Positions 46,143-58,683 are shown, counted from the stretch's first letter. The stretch: DNA of 64,000 nucleotides from Cordia subcordata (GCA_028554755.1 JAPTOF010000003.1:22442501-22506500); one strand, 5' to 3'. Made by a program: numbers and translations. The notes: generated from the sequence alone by a model not told the origin.

Positions 46143-47518
46143 TCAAGATGAGTCCATTTGCAAATCCTCTGCATCTGCTTCAGCAGGCTTGGCACTCAGA
46201 TTTTCCCCTGCATCAGCAGGCTTTACATTCGGATTTTCCCCTGTGACGGTAACACCGGATTCAATTGAATCATCAGCTTGCAAGTTGCTCTTGCAATGTG
46301 ATGGTAACTGGTCTCGTTGTCCTCCAACTTCTTGACCCGAAACAGCCTCCACCACTTTCTTCCAAGATGCGGTCTCATCAGCATTTCCTGATGTAGCATT
46401 TGCCTTCTGACCCCGAGTAGAGCTCCCTGAATTATCCGAGGAGCACAACGGTTTAAGTCCTGGTTTGATGATCATCGTGTCTTCATGATTTTCTCTCTCA
46501 CTATCAGCACTTGGGGCAGTAACTTTATCTGCTGACTCCTCTGAGGTTTCTAAGCTCTTCAGACCAACATGACTTTGTGCCGTTGTAGTCTCGGTACCGC
46601 CTAGTTCTTGATTGTCTCTCAGATGCTGGACAACAGATTGCTGAATGAATATTGGGATGAGTCCAACAAGCATTTTCTCTTGTTCACTGTGAGTAGCTTG
46701 TATGTGCCCTTCAATTGTGTCAAGCTCATTCTTCAGTTTCCCTCCTTGTTCCCTTAATTTCTCAATTTCTAGCTCCAAATCAGTTTGCGCAGTCCTCAAT
46801 TTCTTTATTCTCACCCCCATTTCTACAGAAAAATCTTTTTCTTGCATGACCATTTCCTGGTTTCTTCTTCTGATATACTTCACCCAGTGCTCTCTTCCTT
46901 CTTGGAACCATGGATTTGCATATTCACATTGCTCATAACTAATCTTTCTGAATCCCTTATTATTTGCAGCAATAGAAAAAGCCCAGAATTTGGTAATAGT
47001 CAAGAAAAATGTAACACAGGAAAGAAATTGAGATAAACTAATAGACTATCTAATAAAATTTACTATAACGTAATATCTGATCGGGTGTATGCTTCTTAGA
47101 GCAATGATGCATATATAACAAGATCGATGAACCCCAAGACAATCTATAGTTTAATATAATCGAAACTTAGATGAGAGAACTTATAAGAACATGTACATTC
47201 TGGAGATTGAACACTTACATAATTATTGAGCTGATAAGTGAAGCTTGCGAAATTGCTGTGCCTGAAATACTTGGGAAGAAGCTGAGCAGAGAACTTGCTA
47301 GTGTCCCAAATGATGAAGCTTTCCTTTGAGGGGCTCCATGATATGATGGAATTTGTTTCTGGATTATCGACTATTTCACGTAACTTCATCAAGAATGGAG
47401 GTGGAATGATGGATCTGCAAACCCCTCCATCTGGTTTCAACATTGGAGTCTGGCTTGTTGAAGGAAATGGAGATAATTTACTGATCTTATCACCACCATT
47501 AGCAACTTCACCAAGCAT
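46143..47518 (-). CDS. Divergent class A-like heat-shock transcription factor, two exons
   Basis: Exon 1 (47518-47219, 100 codons) ends QLNNY at TAT|GTAAGTG. Exon 2 (46955-46143) resumes GFRK, giving 370 residues. This is the fixed intron position of plant HSFs, inside the DNA-binding domain (about residues 39-131: [47 protein letters not shown]). A heptad-rich HR-A/B trimerisation region follows at about 142-205 with class A-like spacing, then an acidic, Ser/Gly-rich tail ending in an 11-residue tandem repeat ([22 protein letters not shown]). Two things are odd. The recognition helix reads SFTYQLN where HSFs have SFxRQLN, so the base-contacting Arg is Tyr95. I also see no clear AHA activation motif. 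The frame is otherwise intact and spliced, so a functional but altered factor is more likely than a pseudogene. Confidence 0.88.
46181..46246 (-). repeat. 33-bp tandem repeat in the HSF C-terminal coding region
   Basis: CAGCAGGCTT at 46181 recurs at 46214, each followed by a similar AC/AT.CAGATTTTCCCCTG-type block. In protein it gives two GEN..xKPA(D/E)A units. The period is a multiple of three, so the frame is kept. Confidence 0.8.
46956..47218 (-). other. Intron of the heat-shock-factor gene (263 bp)
   Basis: Read on the minus strand, the donor GTAAGTG starts at 47218 and the acceptor ATAATAAG|GGATTC ends at 46956. The phase is 0. Confidence 0.9.
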
Positions 47519-47957
47519 GCTTGCAATGTCCTTTTTGAGTTATACTTACTTCCAAGTGTTATATGATTCAGGTCCTCTTTTTCCTCTCCAGAATGCTTCA
47601 GTTTTTAATGAAGAACACACTTCTCATACATGCAAATGATTCTTGAGAAACTAAATAGCTAGCCATGCATGGAATATATTCCTTACAGCACAGTTTATGC
47701 ATGCTAAAAGTGCTGATATTCCATTGAAATCAAGGCCTTTGAACTTTTGCCTTTATTTTATGACTCAATATTTGTGTAATTTGTTCAAGCAACCTGAGTC
47801 CAACTCTTTCTCAACCACGCGAAAGTTTCACAGACGGACCTGCCCGTGTCACATTATTATCGTGGTCTAATGCAAAATGTAGACCACCAAGGACGAGGAA
47901 TACATTTCCCTACCAGACCAGTCTGATCTCTTGCTCAGGAAAACGGAACACACACAC

Positions 47958-47995
<38 letters not shown>

Positions 47996-49357
47996 TTCTC
48001 CTGTTAGTACATTGCTCGAAGTACTATTAGAACTACTTATTTTGATCAGTTTGCTAGGCATGTGTTTCGTTCGTTTCCCGTCCTGCATGACCAAGTTGGT
48101 GTGGGATTTTTCTTTTTTCTTTTTAAAGAATGGATGTTCAACGAGTGAGGGACTTGTAGGCTCTACATGCGTTTAACGGAGTAATCATATGGACACCTAG
48201 TGTTTGGATATCATTAAGATAAATCAAATTTAAACTACATTTACGATTTCAAATACGAAATGCGAAACATTGAAAACTTCAAGCAGAGGAATAGACGTCC
48301 GATGAGGAGAGTGCAATCTTAGTCCAACATTAGTCTAATATTTCTAACCATCCAGCTTGTCACCTCATTTGCATCCTTGTAAATGACGAGCCACGTGTCG
48401 TCATCTCATTGATCCAAATGGCGTGCCCATACCAAGCATCATTTACAAAGTGACTAATAGACCAGCCTAATGTTGACGGAAAATTAAAGCCTTCCACAAT
48501 TTCAAGGCAATCTGATTCCATGAAAACATAGATGAGCAATTCACAATTTTGGGACCATTTAGGATAACGCTAACTCGAACAAATTTTGGCTGCTATTATG
48601 GAGTGATTGGCTTATATTTGGTTGGAGTTGGTGGCCTACTTGCAGTATACCAACAACTATTGGCATTGAGGCATAATATAAGGTTGAGAGTGGTAAAAGA
48701 AAGATTGATAAATTTTTTTTATTCTTTGGAAGAAACAAAGATCTGTAATTTGCATCAATCACGTATCAAATTCAAACTTCAAGTGAGAAACGAAATTAAT
48801 ATTGCAGATTCCAAAAAGAATGTCTTACACATAATTTTACATTTCGCAATTTCGGTTTTTAACTTTTTATACTAAAAATGTCAATAGCAATAAAAGTTGG
48901 GGTGGTATTTCCAGGAAGTGTAGTCGTGGTGTATATTTCATCTCAATCTACAACAGCAAAAATTGGTAAGCACCATTAAAAGTAAAGCATTAAAAGTTTC
49001 GGAGACGTGAGAGGAATAATAGGATATTCAACAATCAAGCCAGTACGGAGGAGCAAATTAATCAAGCTATTTTTGCAGAAGTTAGGGACAAGGTTAGTAG
49101 TTAACGTAAGTATAAATATACGCTAAAAAACAGCCTTTTCTTTTGTAGAACTTGGAATAATGATGCTGTACAATCTTGTAGAACTCGTGATTGTTTGACA
49201 TGGTTTTCAGTTGAATGGAATGGAATGAAATGAAATGAAATGAACTGCTTATCTTGCCTAGCAAAAGGTTTAAAAGACCAAAAAGAAAAATAAAAAGAAA
49301 AGCTTTTGTGTTGTATATGTGAGTATATCCAACTGCGCACAATGGCACTTGTTACCA
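47519..49357. other. Upstream region of the heat-shock-factor gene, no gene recognised
   Basis: A compound (AC)n(AT)n microsatellite lies at 47948-47995, about 430 bp upstream of the HSF start. An ORF at 48549-48875 and minus ORFs at 49094-49358 have no domain. A pentamer-like GAAATGAAATGAAATGA run is at about 49214-49240. No heat-shock element array (alternating GAA/TTC) was clearly recognised. Confidence 0.45.
47948..47995. repeat. Compound microsatellite (AC)n(AT)n
   Basis: About eleven AC units run into TACATATATAT. The short ORFs across it on both strands (HTHTHTHIHIYIYI and YIYIYICMCVCVC) are repeat translations. Confidence 0.9.
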
Positions 49358-52300
49358 TTAGTGCTTGGGTACAAGGATGTCAAAATTACTGACTGTCCAC
49401 TCTGCCACTTGATTAGGGTCTTTAAAAATTTCAGTACCCAAATCAACGGAAGTCCATTGCCTTCTAGCAGGTGCAGTCCCTGGATCCTGCAAGAATTTAC
49501 AACCGCTACGAATTAATGCCATTACAATTCTACCATAGGCTCAGTCATTCCAAAACCGTTAAGGTACGTGTGAGTGTGAGGCTGTAAGCTCAACAGACAC
49601 GTGTGATTCATGCTCTAAACATATAACAGTTCTGGATTCTCTCTCCCCCACACCAAAATAATTTCAAATTTTTATCGGCTAAATTACGAAAAAAGTTTTA
49701 CCTGGTAAAAGTACAGGGATTGAGACAACCTGCCAACATCTAGCTCCCAAGTTCTTGAATCTCCAATCCAACCTTCTCCTTTCCTCGTGGGGTATCCATA
49801 CTCACCCCAAACAGGGTGTGGCAAAATTTGCAGAATCTCCTGAGGCTGAGGATTACTAAACGGATCACACAGAATATTAGGCTGCTCTATGTGCTCTCCA
49901 TTTCCAGGTGCACAATACAAGTGATAAGCCTCATATGGGAAATTAGCAGTGTCGTTGCGATGGACACGTGTCCCATTGGGGAATGTGTGGTAGGGTGGGC
50001 ATAGCTTGAAATCATTGGCATTGCACCATGAAGGCGTATCAGGGTTGAGTATCATCTCACTGTAGCGCGTTACATCTGAAGTTACATCGCCATCACATGG
50101 CTGGCCATTGTTCTTCCAGCAGCTCCCCATGTCCATTAGGTAGAATTGGCTGTGAGGGCCTCCACCCTGGATCACATTCAAAGTGAATCTCACTTTGAAA
50201 TTTGGCGATTCTGGAATCTGTTGACCGCGATTTTGGTTAATCATGCATTACAATGATCAGACATTCATCAATGTAATAATAGAATAGGAACTGTTAACGA
50301 GATAAGCACCAATTAGTATTAGGTGGAGTAGTTCATAATCTTTTATAAAAGAATTAATTTCAAACGAAGCATTTTGAATCGATCAGAATTAGTCTGTTTC
50401 TACAAGAAATTATATATCACTACATTAGGCAGACAATAAGGTAAATGACCCATTTGTTTCCTTAAATTTTGACCCTTTTGATATTAAATCCTAAATCCTT
50501 CATAGTTAATAACATCGTTACCCTTGAATTCAAAACGTTAAAAAGAGAGAGAGAGAGAGAGAATTCCTGTCCCTCAACTTTGCAATTTATGACACTATCC
50601 TCTTTTTATCTTTGTAATTTATGAATATGTCAACCTCTTAATTTTGTAACTGTGACAATATTAGTCCTAACACCATTATTTTCTTGACATTTTTTTTAAG
50701 TTTAATAATGATGACATCACAAATTGCAAAAATAAGAGATTAAATTATTACGTTTTAAGAATAAGCTAAGAATTTTATAGTCAAAGGGCCCGTTTGGATT
50801 GTCTTTTTTCAAAAGTACTTTTTTTAACAACTTTTGAAAAATAATTTTTTTTGAAAAGCTGAAAATTCTGGCTTCTAAAAAAAAGTTGTATTTGAACTTC
50901 TTTAAGAGTTTCAACTTTTTATGGAAACCAAATCAATTAGTTGTTGCAAATTTAATGTAACTTTTTCAAAAAAAAAATGTATTTTTTTCTTAAAAAAAAA
51001 CTAATCTAAACAGGCCCAAAAGGATTAAAAAAAATCAAATGAGTCATTTACCCCAGACAACATAATTGAAGAAAACATACTCACAATTTTCAGCATTCCC
51101 CTGGTTGAATAATGGTAGCCACCAGAAAACCCAGAGGTGGCATCTGATCTCAAGTAAAGCATCAGCCATGGATACTTTGCTGAGGTCCTCAACAAATGAT
51201 GAAACACCCAACTCCCTTCTCCAAGCTCCTTCTCCCATGTCACAGAATAGTAAGAAGAAACATTGTCCGCCGGCGCCGCTCCGTTTTTAAAATCAGCATT
51301 CAAGTCCCATGACCCATGAAAGCTTCCCCTGAGAGTAGTCCTATTGGGTCCTCGCAAGGTTGTGTAATTGTGATACATCAGTGGCTGGTTCATACACCCT
51401 TTTCCAAAGCAAGGAAACTGAGTATCTGGACCATATGGACCAACCTTGTGGCCATTTTTAGGGCATCTAGCCGCATAAGTATCCATGTTTCCATTTTTCA
51501 GCATGATCATCCAAAACTGCCATGGATTTGACTCGTCTTCAACTTGACACTTGTAGCCTAGATATAGCTCTTTCTCTGCAGCATATAAATCTACATCTGT
51601 AAAGGCCTTTTCTTGCCCTCCAAAAAATGGCTGCCCAACACCGAGCTTGTTGTCTTCTTCAGTGACTCTATGCACCAACACTTGTGGAATCAGGGAACAA
51701 AGGGAGCATTGGCTTGTGCCTGCGGAAAATCATTTGCCAGAAGCAACATTAGGTGAAGTGCAGTTGAGAGCATTAATAAATTAAAACACTACAAAAAAAA
51801 AAAAATAAGGATGAGTTTTAATGACGGATTATTCTATAACTACAGATACAAATTTTCTGTCACTAAATATAAGTGATGACTGTTTTGTGAAGGAATATGT
51901 CTTTGAAAACGTGCAAGTCATCGCATTGTTGTAATACTTGAGTCAGAATAGTTTTTCACTAAGCAAGCAAGTAATTTCATCAAGACTATGTTGACTGTAT
52001 ACTTTTCGTCTCGCCAATTTACCAAAAAAAACACTGGCAAACAAAGAGAGAGAAATGAAATGTAACGCTCCTGAGGCCAGAGGCTCAGTCTCTGGCTCTG
52101 GGCTCGGGGGCGTGACACGAAGACTCACCGTCTGATGGCGGAAGAGAAGCTTGATAAACATCGAAGCAATCTGCAGCTCTTGGGCTGCCCATGTTGGGAG
52201 CTTCTTCTCCGACCTCATTGCATTGATTCCACGCCTCCATCGCCAGTCTCAATCCATCTCTTCTCATCCCTGGATCACCAACTGCTGACACATACTGATC

Positions 52301-52396
52301 ATCGTTTTTGTATCCATTGGACTGGAGCCAAGAAAGAGACGCAACCCACACATGAAGAATAACAATTAAGCCACATGGAATCCTTTGTTGCGCCAT
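49358..52396 (-). CDS. Secreted plant protein of unknown function (DUF7705-like), four exons
   Basis: Exons, in transcript order, are 52396-52129, 51719-51085, 50217-49702 and 49486-49358. They total 1548 nt, or 515 residues, all GT-AG and in frame. An N-terminal hydrophobic stretch (IPCGLIVILHVWVASLSW) reads as a signal peptide. The mature part is rich in Cys, Trp, Tyr and Gly, with NGYKNDDQYVSAVGDPGMRR, AWNQCNEVGEEAPNMGSPR, NPWQFWMIMLKNGNMDTYAA, LCPPYHTFPNGTRVHR and LDVGRLSQSLYFYQ. Several N-glycosylation sequons (NYT, NRT, NVS, NGT) fit a secreted protein. It resembles a plant-specific family I recall as DUF7705; no biochemical role is known to me. A 17-residue Cys-bearing stretch at the start of exon 2 (TSQCSLCSLIPQVL) may be longer than in relatives. 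The acceptor there could be misplaced. Confidence 0.85.
50437..51053. mobile_element. Outer foldback element inside the intron
   Basis: The left end GGTAAATGACCCATTTG (about 50440) is the inverted form of the right end CAAATGAGTCATTTACC (to about 51053). The heptamer CAGACAA flanks it on both sides (50430-50436 and 51054-51060), probably the core of a target duplication. The inside shows repeated TGACA/TGTCA 'daily-type' motifs and a GA tract at about 50545-50562. The right arm is interrupted by the GGGCCCGTTTGG element. Confidence 0.6.
50786..51017. mobile_element. GTTTGGATT-end MITE, 232 bp, nested
   Basis: The left end GGGCCCGTTTGGATT pairs with the right end AATCTAAACAGGCCC. The interior TTTTTGAAAAGCTGAAAATTCTGGCTTCTAAAA-type stretch is nearly identical to the element at 58684-58913, which defines a family. 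AAA flanks both ends, possibly a 3-bp duplication. It lies within the right arm of the outer foldback element, so it inserted later. Confidence 0.8.
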
Positions 52397-55300
52397 TGAT
52401 AAGTTTCATGTCTACGTAAGTTTGCTATATATACACAAAGCAAGACGAAAAATTATGAAATTTAAACAATATGCCGACAATACCCCGTGAATATATTCAC
52501 TACAGGATTTTAGACTAGTAGCTATTACCAATTTTTTGTTATACTTAAAATATAAGTAAAAGAGAAAAATAACAACTTTTCTTCTAGATATAGTTTTAAG
52601 TGTTACAAAATATTTGTTATGTTTTCAATCATAACAATGATATTAGAATTTTTATATTTAATTTTTTTTTAACTTTTTACATTTGAAAGCATAACTAATT
52701 TAAATTTGAAAAGTACATTTTTCACATCTCAAACTATAACAAAATTTGAATTACATTTGGTACATAACTGTTTCCAAATGTAACAAATATTAATTGCACT
52801 TCCAAGTGGTAGCATAAATTTTTAGTTAGATTGAAAATTCTTATACTTGAACAAATGTAACTAGTTAATTTTGTTAAACTTCTATATGTAACTAGGAGTT
52901 TAAATATGTATGTGTAGCTATTGGTTTAATTTCTTGCATCCCAACTGATAGATACTTATCCTAAACTATTTTACCGAACTTTGAGGCAAATTTTTTTTTT
53001 TTAATTTTTTAATATGAAAAACTCGCTCTATAGTTTAGATAAAATTAAACTGAATTTATTCACGAAATCTGGTAATGCAGCGATATGTATCAAAACTATA
53101 ATCAATGTCATCCAATGCAACTCCTAGTAGATGTTTACTCATTTTCATCAATAATTGTTTTGGTGCCAACTGAATTGATAATACAACAAAGTGCTCGGTA
53201 GACATTTTAACCATAAAATTAAGATCTATTTAAGGCTATGATAGCGACAACATTCTCTGCTTACCAAATCTTGAATGCATATTGTGCATAAGATCACTTT
53301 TGATTGCAATTTATAGCAATTCACTTGGTGTAATACGTTATAATTGTCCATTTTATGAAAGCTTTCAACATTATTGTCATCTAATTATCTGGACTTTAAA
53401 ACTGAATTAAGGATATATAAGGATATGTAAGGATATATACATATCCTTATATAGAGGGGGCGTTTCAAGTAACCATCAGTGGTGGAAATTGTGCTCTTGT
53501 CAGTCTTGGTCTTCACTAATTTACACACGTTAATACCATCTAGCTACATAATTGCGAAGTAAAGACCCAATTTTGCATCTTTTTTCACCCCTTTTTACAT
53601 GTTAGAAATTTTGTTCTTTTTAAGCGTATTGTTAAATACGGGATTAAAAAATTTTAAGAAAAATCTTGTATTGTTCTACTTACAATAAGTTCTTCATTTT
53701 CAAACTAAAAAGAATTCAAACTTGTACTATTGGATTTAATTTGTTGGAAATGCACCTAAAAAGTAAATGGGAACTCTAAAAGCACAAGACTTTTGAGTCA
53801 TGAACTTTAGAACTAAGGTACGTAACGAGTATTCTTGTATTCAAAGTGATGCTTTCATCAATGTCCGAAGTAAGAGAAAGTTCGAGAGGTATCGGCTATT
53901 TAAGCCTTGAGGAATAAATATTCTTCCACAAAATATTGCAAGTCTTAATTTTATTTTCCAAGGCTGAGACTGACAATAATCTAAGCCCTACTCTTGTAAT
54001 CTTCAGAGTCTTGGTTTGGAAATTGGAAATATCTTGTCTACTTATTCTATCTTTGTGAATGAGGTAGATTATGGATTATTAGATGTAAATATTTTAAATC
54101 TCATCCCTTTTTTAAAAAAAACATTTTATGTTAATTGTCCTTTTTGATTAGTTGAATCTTTTTTATCTGGTAATTATTATAGATTCTAGAATGGAAAAGT
54201 AGGATTCATATCACATTTCATCTAAAAAAAGAAGAGAATTAAGTAGATGAGAAAATATGTTTCCATTCATAAAGCCTTAGTTTTCTATTCGGTTCTACCA
54301 CGTTCCGGCTCTAGATCCTCTTGTTGGCAAGCAAGACTAATGTTATTGGTACAACAAATAACTATTTGGTCTACATCAACCCGCTAAAGATCATAGTTAT
54401 TAGTTGACCCAAATTATTAGTTGTTCATATAATACTTATCTGGCTTGTAGGTCTAGAGATCTAGGCTTGAGGCATGAGATAATAATATTGAGAGCCAACG
54501 CTAGTCTCCCTTTTGTTGGGAGGCCTGGGCTCTAGAATGACAGGATGATATTTAGAGTCAATACGTCTCACTTGTGGCTCAAGTCTCAGTTTGGTTTATG
54601 AGAGGATATTCTAGCATATAAAATAATTACTTGGACTCTTAATCATCTAACTCAAAATAGTTATTTTAAGTTATTTGTGATATTTACAATATTAGTCTTA
54701 CTAGTGAACATGAGATTTAGACTCGAGGGTGACAAATTCCTTGCACCAACATTGATGTTGTTATTTGTCCAAGTCGATTATTGTTGTATATTTGATTGTA
54801 TTGTAATATTGTTTATCAAATAAATCCTCTCCTCACTCTAAGTCGACTTTAATATGAATTAGCGTTTCCCTTAAGTTAATGCGTATAATTGGCAAAATCT
54901 TCCAAAAGGACACAAGATTTTGACAAAAGTCGGGTCAAGCTGCTGTATTTTTTCAAACCCAATTTATAAGCTAAACATATTCCAAGTCTTCAAAACATGA
55001 TATTTGAAAAGGACATAATGTGCCTTCGCATTAATTGGGCATGTTTCTAGTTGTATAAGAAAGTTCCTACTTTTTCTCTTTCTGTTACGTAATCGTTTCA
55101 TTATTATCAAAACTCTATATTTACAAAGCAATAATCCGCGGTATAAAAAAATGACAACCAATAATACCAACTATTCACTGAACAATAATATCATTTAGTC
55201 TCCGGTAATTGCATATTTTTTGAATTAATACTACTTTCTTTGAACTTAGTCGGTAATTTTTTGAAAACTGTCTTTTATTGAACTACTGCTAAACTTAGAT

Positions 55301-55900
55301 ATAGACAGCGATTTTTGTAAAATTCTGTCACCAATTGTAATTAAGGACAGTAATTTTTACTAACCATCACCTATGGTGAGACATAGAAAAAGAAACAGAT
55401 TCTTAATCCGACTTGAACATTGATGTTTCCATGTTTCCAGTTATGTTTCACTGGAATCGCTGCCTAGTCCCCACAAAGTTGAAACTGAAAATTGAGAAGG
55501 ACTTTTGCTTGGTTGAAGACAAACAAAAAGCCGATCCAGCCATAAGCACTTTTCGGAAGACTTGACGCTAAAAGAAACAACACCTAACAAACATTTTATC
55601 TAACTACTGTAGTGGGCCGGCAGACACATGTCGCAGTTAAATCTCAGCATCTGCTTTTCCAATGTTCTACGCCATCGGACATTTGATGAAAGTTTCACTA
55701 GTAAGATACATATGTTTATATATTTTCTCTTTTTCTAGTTTGGTCTGAAAATTTAACGCGTGAAACAAAAGTTGCATGAGAAAAGTGAAATACATTTACC
55801 AAATACCCGAGCAAGGGATTAAGGGAATTTCAAGCTAAGCAAGCTTTAATACCCCATTCTGAAGGGAAGTTTGAGACTCAATCAAGAGGAAGAGAACATA
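52397..55900. other. Intergenic upstream of the secreted-protein gene, no gene recognised
   Basis: AT-rich. A short palindromic run around 53409-53450 (AAGGATATATAAGGATATGT … ACATATCCTTATATAG) can form a hairpin. The ORF at 54964-55170 has no domain. No coding exons were recognised. Confidence 0.5.
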
Positions 55901-56674
55901 GGGCTTGTTCGGTAAATTTAATTGTTTGGGTAGTTAATAGCGGTTATATTTTAGCTGTTAGCTAATAGTTTTTTAACTAATTGAGTGAACAAAATGTGTT
56001 TGGTAAAATTAGCTGCTAGCTAATTAATATAAAATGATGTAAAAAGACATCGATATTATGTTATTATTATTATTATTATTATTATTGTTATGATAATCAT
56101 AATTATTACTAATATCATAGGAATAAGATAATATATTTCATAATTAGATATTTATTTTATAATCATATTTTAATATTAAAATATAACTAATTTTTGGATA
56201 AAATATTTGTATCAATATTATAAAAATTAATTTTAATAGATTCAAAATCATTTTGTGAAAAAAGTATTGATAAAACTTATACTTTTAGTAATGTTGATTA
56301 TATAGAATTTGAAATTCATTTTTATATTATTTATTATTTATATTTGTGAAAGAAAAGGTAAAAATATATAGGGAGATTGGATAAAGAATAGAAAAAACAA
56401 AAAAATTCAAGACGGGTAGAATTGCACATATAGAGGGAGATTGGATAAAGAATAGAAAAAATAAAAAAATGCAAGAAGGGTAGAATTGCACAAAGAAAAA
56501 AAAAACTAAAAGCTACCTGTAAGGCTACAAATTTTTGGCTTTTGAAAAACGCTAAACGCCATCTAAAAAGCTACTTAAAACGCTAGTTTACCAAACAACA
56601 ATAATTTAGAAAAATAGTGTTTTAACTGGTCAAAACACTAATAGCAATTTGAAAAGCTATTACTGAACACGCAT
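55901..56674. mobile_element. Tourist-like (PIF/Harbinger-type) non-autonomous element, copy B
   Basis: The ends GGGCTTGTTCGGTAAA and TTACTGAACACGCAT are imperfect inverted repeats. The 774-bp body is colinear with copy A at 30767-31524, sharing the (TTA)n tract, GGAATAAGATAATATATTTC, ATTAGATATTTATTTT and TAGTAATGTTGATTATATA. Unlike copy A it contains an internal 64-bp tandem duplication (GGGAGATTGGATAAAGAATA at 56371 and 56435). Confidence 0.78.
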
Positions 56675-58683
56675 TTAATCTAATTTTATCAACGGATGGT
56701 GCCATTTGTTGTGTATTTTTCGTAATGTCTAAAAATTTATCTGATCTACCATCTTTTTATTTTTTCATAAACAAATTAACGGTGAAAATCATCAATTGAA
56801 GTTGAATTTTGAAGTAGATCATCAGGTCCTTGAGCCTAGATCTCCGGGAGCAACCTCTAAAGTCCTGAACTGCTTGGTTCTATATGATTGTGATTGCGTG
56901 TCCCGAACAATAACGTCAAGTCCTTAAAGGGGGTGATTATAATGTCCCACATTAGTTTGCAATGTGATTTGTGAGTTGTTTATAAGTGGGTAATACAAGT
57001 ATAACTAATAACTTAGCTAGATCGTTTTAGACCAATTGATTTGAGGGTCCAAGCAGTTATTTGTTATGCTTATATTATCAATTTCATTTGCAGGAGGCTT
57101 GGGGATTTGGACTCAATGGCTCGACATGTAGATGATCTACTAATTAAGCGAAGTAAGGAAACACCGTATATACACCAATAAGCCTTAGGCAAAACGTAAT
57201 TCAATTATGAGTAAATAGATGGATATATGAAGGAAGACCCCCACTTTTTACTTTTTAAGGTTAAGACCTCCCATTATAGAGCGAGTACAAATCTAGCCTA
57301 TTGTGGGTTACAGCTATGTGAAAATTAAGAAAGCTTTTAGTGCAAGATGAATAATTATTGATAACTATTATGAATACTCTTTTAACCACTTAATTGTTAA
57401 AACATGGGATAGTAATTTAACATGATATTAGAGTTAACAACCAAAAAAAAAATTAAGTTCAATTCTTGTTGTGCCCATTTAAGAAGAATATACCACATGC
57501 AAATGTGAAAACAATAAGCAATTATAAAATAAAACCCCTCTAATGGTTTATGCTTTATATGAGTTAGTTGATTTTTATAAATGGAATTCGAAAAGCAATT
57601 TAATTTTGTATCATCTAGCATAATAATCTTATGATATCTCAATCCCACGTCAGATTTATACTTTTTTTTGCTGATTAAGAAAGTTTTTTTTTTATTTTTT
57701 TCCCAAATCAGATTTACACTTACATTCCATAGGTTTTCTTTTTCGTTTTTTCTTTTTTTTTTTTTTTGGTCAAAGATTTCTATATTCAACGCGCACATTC
57801 AATTTCTATTTTCAAAAAAACTGGACATTCAACACTGGACTGGCATGAATTTCTCCAACTCGTTCACCATTGTTGAGGAATTCGACCCAAATGGGCAGGC
57901 CCATGTAAAAAAAATAGGGTATATTGGTACTTCAAACTTAGAGAGTTTTATTTGGATACTGGTTGGCTATCAAATATTTGTTCAATACATTTCCCTTTTT
58001 TTTTTTTTTGGCAAAATAAGTCAAGATATTTTATTACATAAATAGAGTCTCAAGATAAGAGCCCAATATAATATTGGAGAACAAAGCTGATAAAACTATT
58101 TCTACAAAGTTACGTGAATAACATCAAGGATTGAAAACTAAAACAACAGAGAAGAACTAGTCAAACAAAGATAACAATATAATACATGAACTAGAAGATA
58201 CATAGTAAATTTCTCAAGAGGAAATCAGGTGGATTTCATGAAGTGAAAAGGTCCGGGAGATAGGTCATCTCTTGAGAAAGTTCTCTATAGTAAGGCTTAA
58301 ATTTGTCTTTTTAACAACACTAAATGCACCCAAAAAAAAAAAAAGAAAAAAGTAGTCTTTCAATCTTGATTGTTGGCGTCCAACAAAACGTTGTCTCAAG
58401 AGATTTGATGAGTACTTTTAATTTGTTATAGCTAGAAGCATGTAGTATCGTAGTAGGTCAAGACGATGACTTATTACGTTCCTCACGAGAGACAATCTTT
58501 GAACCATTTCTTTTAACTTGAATGGTGGAGTTACAACATTTTTTAAAAAGGCAAAGAATTTGACAACGGAACATTCTTTGAATAATATCTCAATTAATCC
58601 CATTTGTAACTTGTATTTAGTTACAATATTATATCAGGTCAATAAAAATTATTAATGTCCTAATCGTTTCCTTTTTAGACTAT
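56675..58683. other. Intergenic, no gene recognised
   Basis: AT-rich. A sequence at about 57421 (ACATGATATTAGAGTTAA) resembles a decayed tRNA-Met primer-binding site after an LTR end, but no paired LTR could be defined. ORFs at 57397-57798 and 57668-58045 are low-complexity. Confidence 0.45.

Larger units (their letters stand above)
50218..51084 (-). other. Intron 2 of the secreted-protein gene, largely made of nested elements
   Basis: Read on the minus strand, the donor AAAATT|GTGAGTATG starts at 51084 and the acceptor GGTCAACAG|ATTCC ends at 50218. About 620 of its 867 bases belong to a foldback element that itself contains a second element (see the two mobile-element entries). The splice sites are intact. 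Confidence 0.85.

Noticed and set aside
57400..57480. Possible second miniature LTR element (ACATGATATTAGAGTTAA)
   Set aside because: The primer-binding-like site is degenerate and no pair of terminal repeats could be found.
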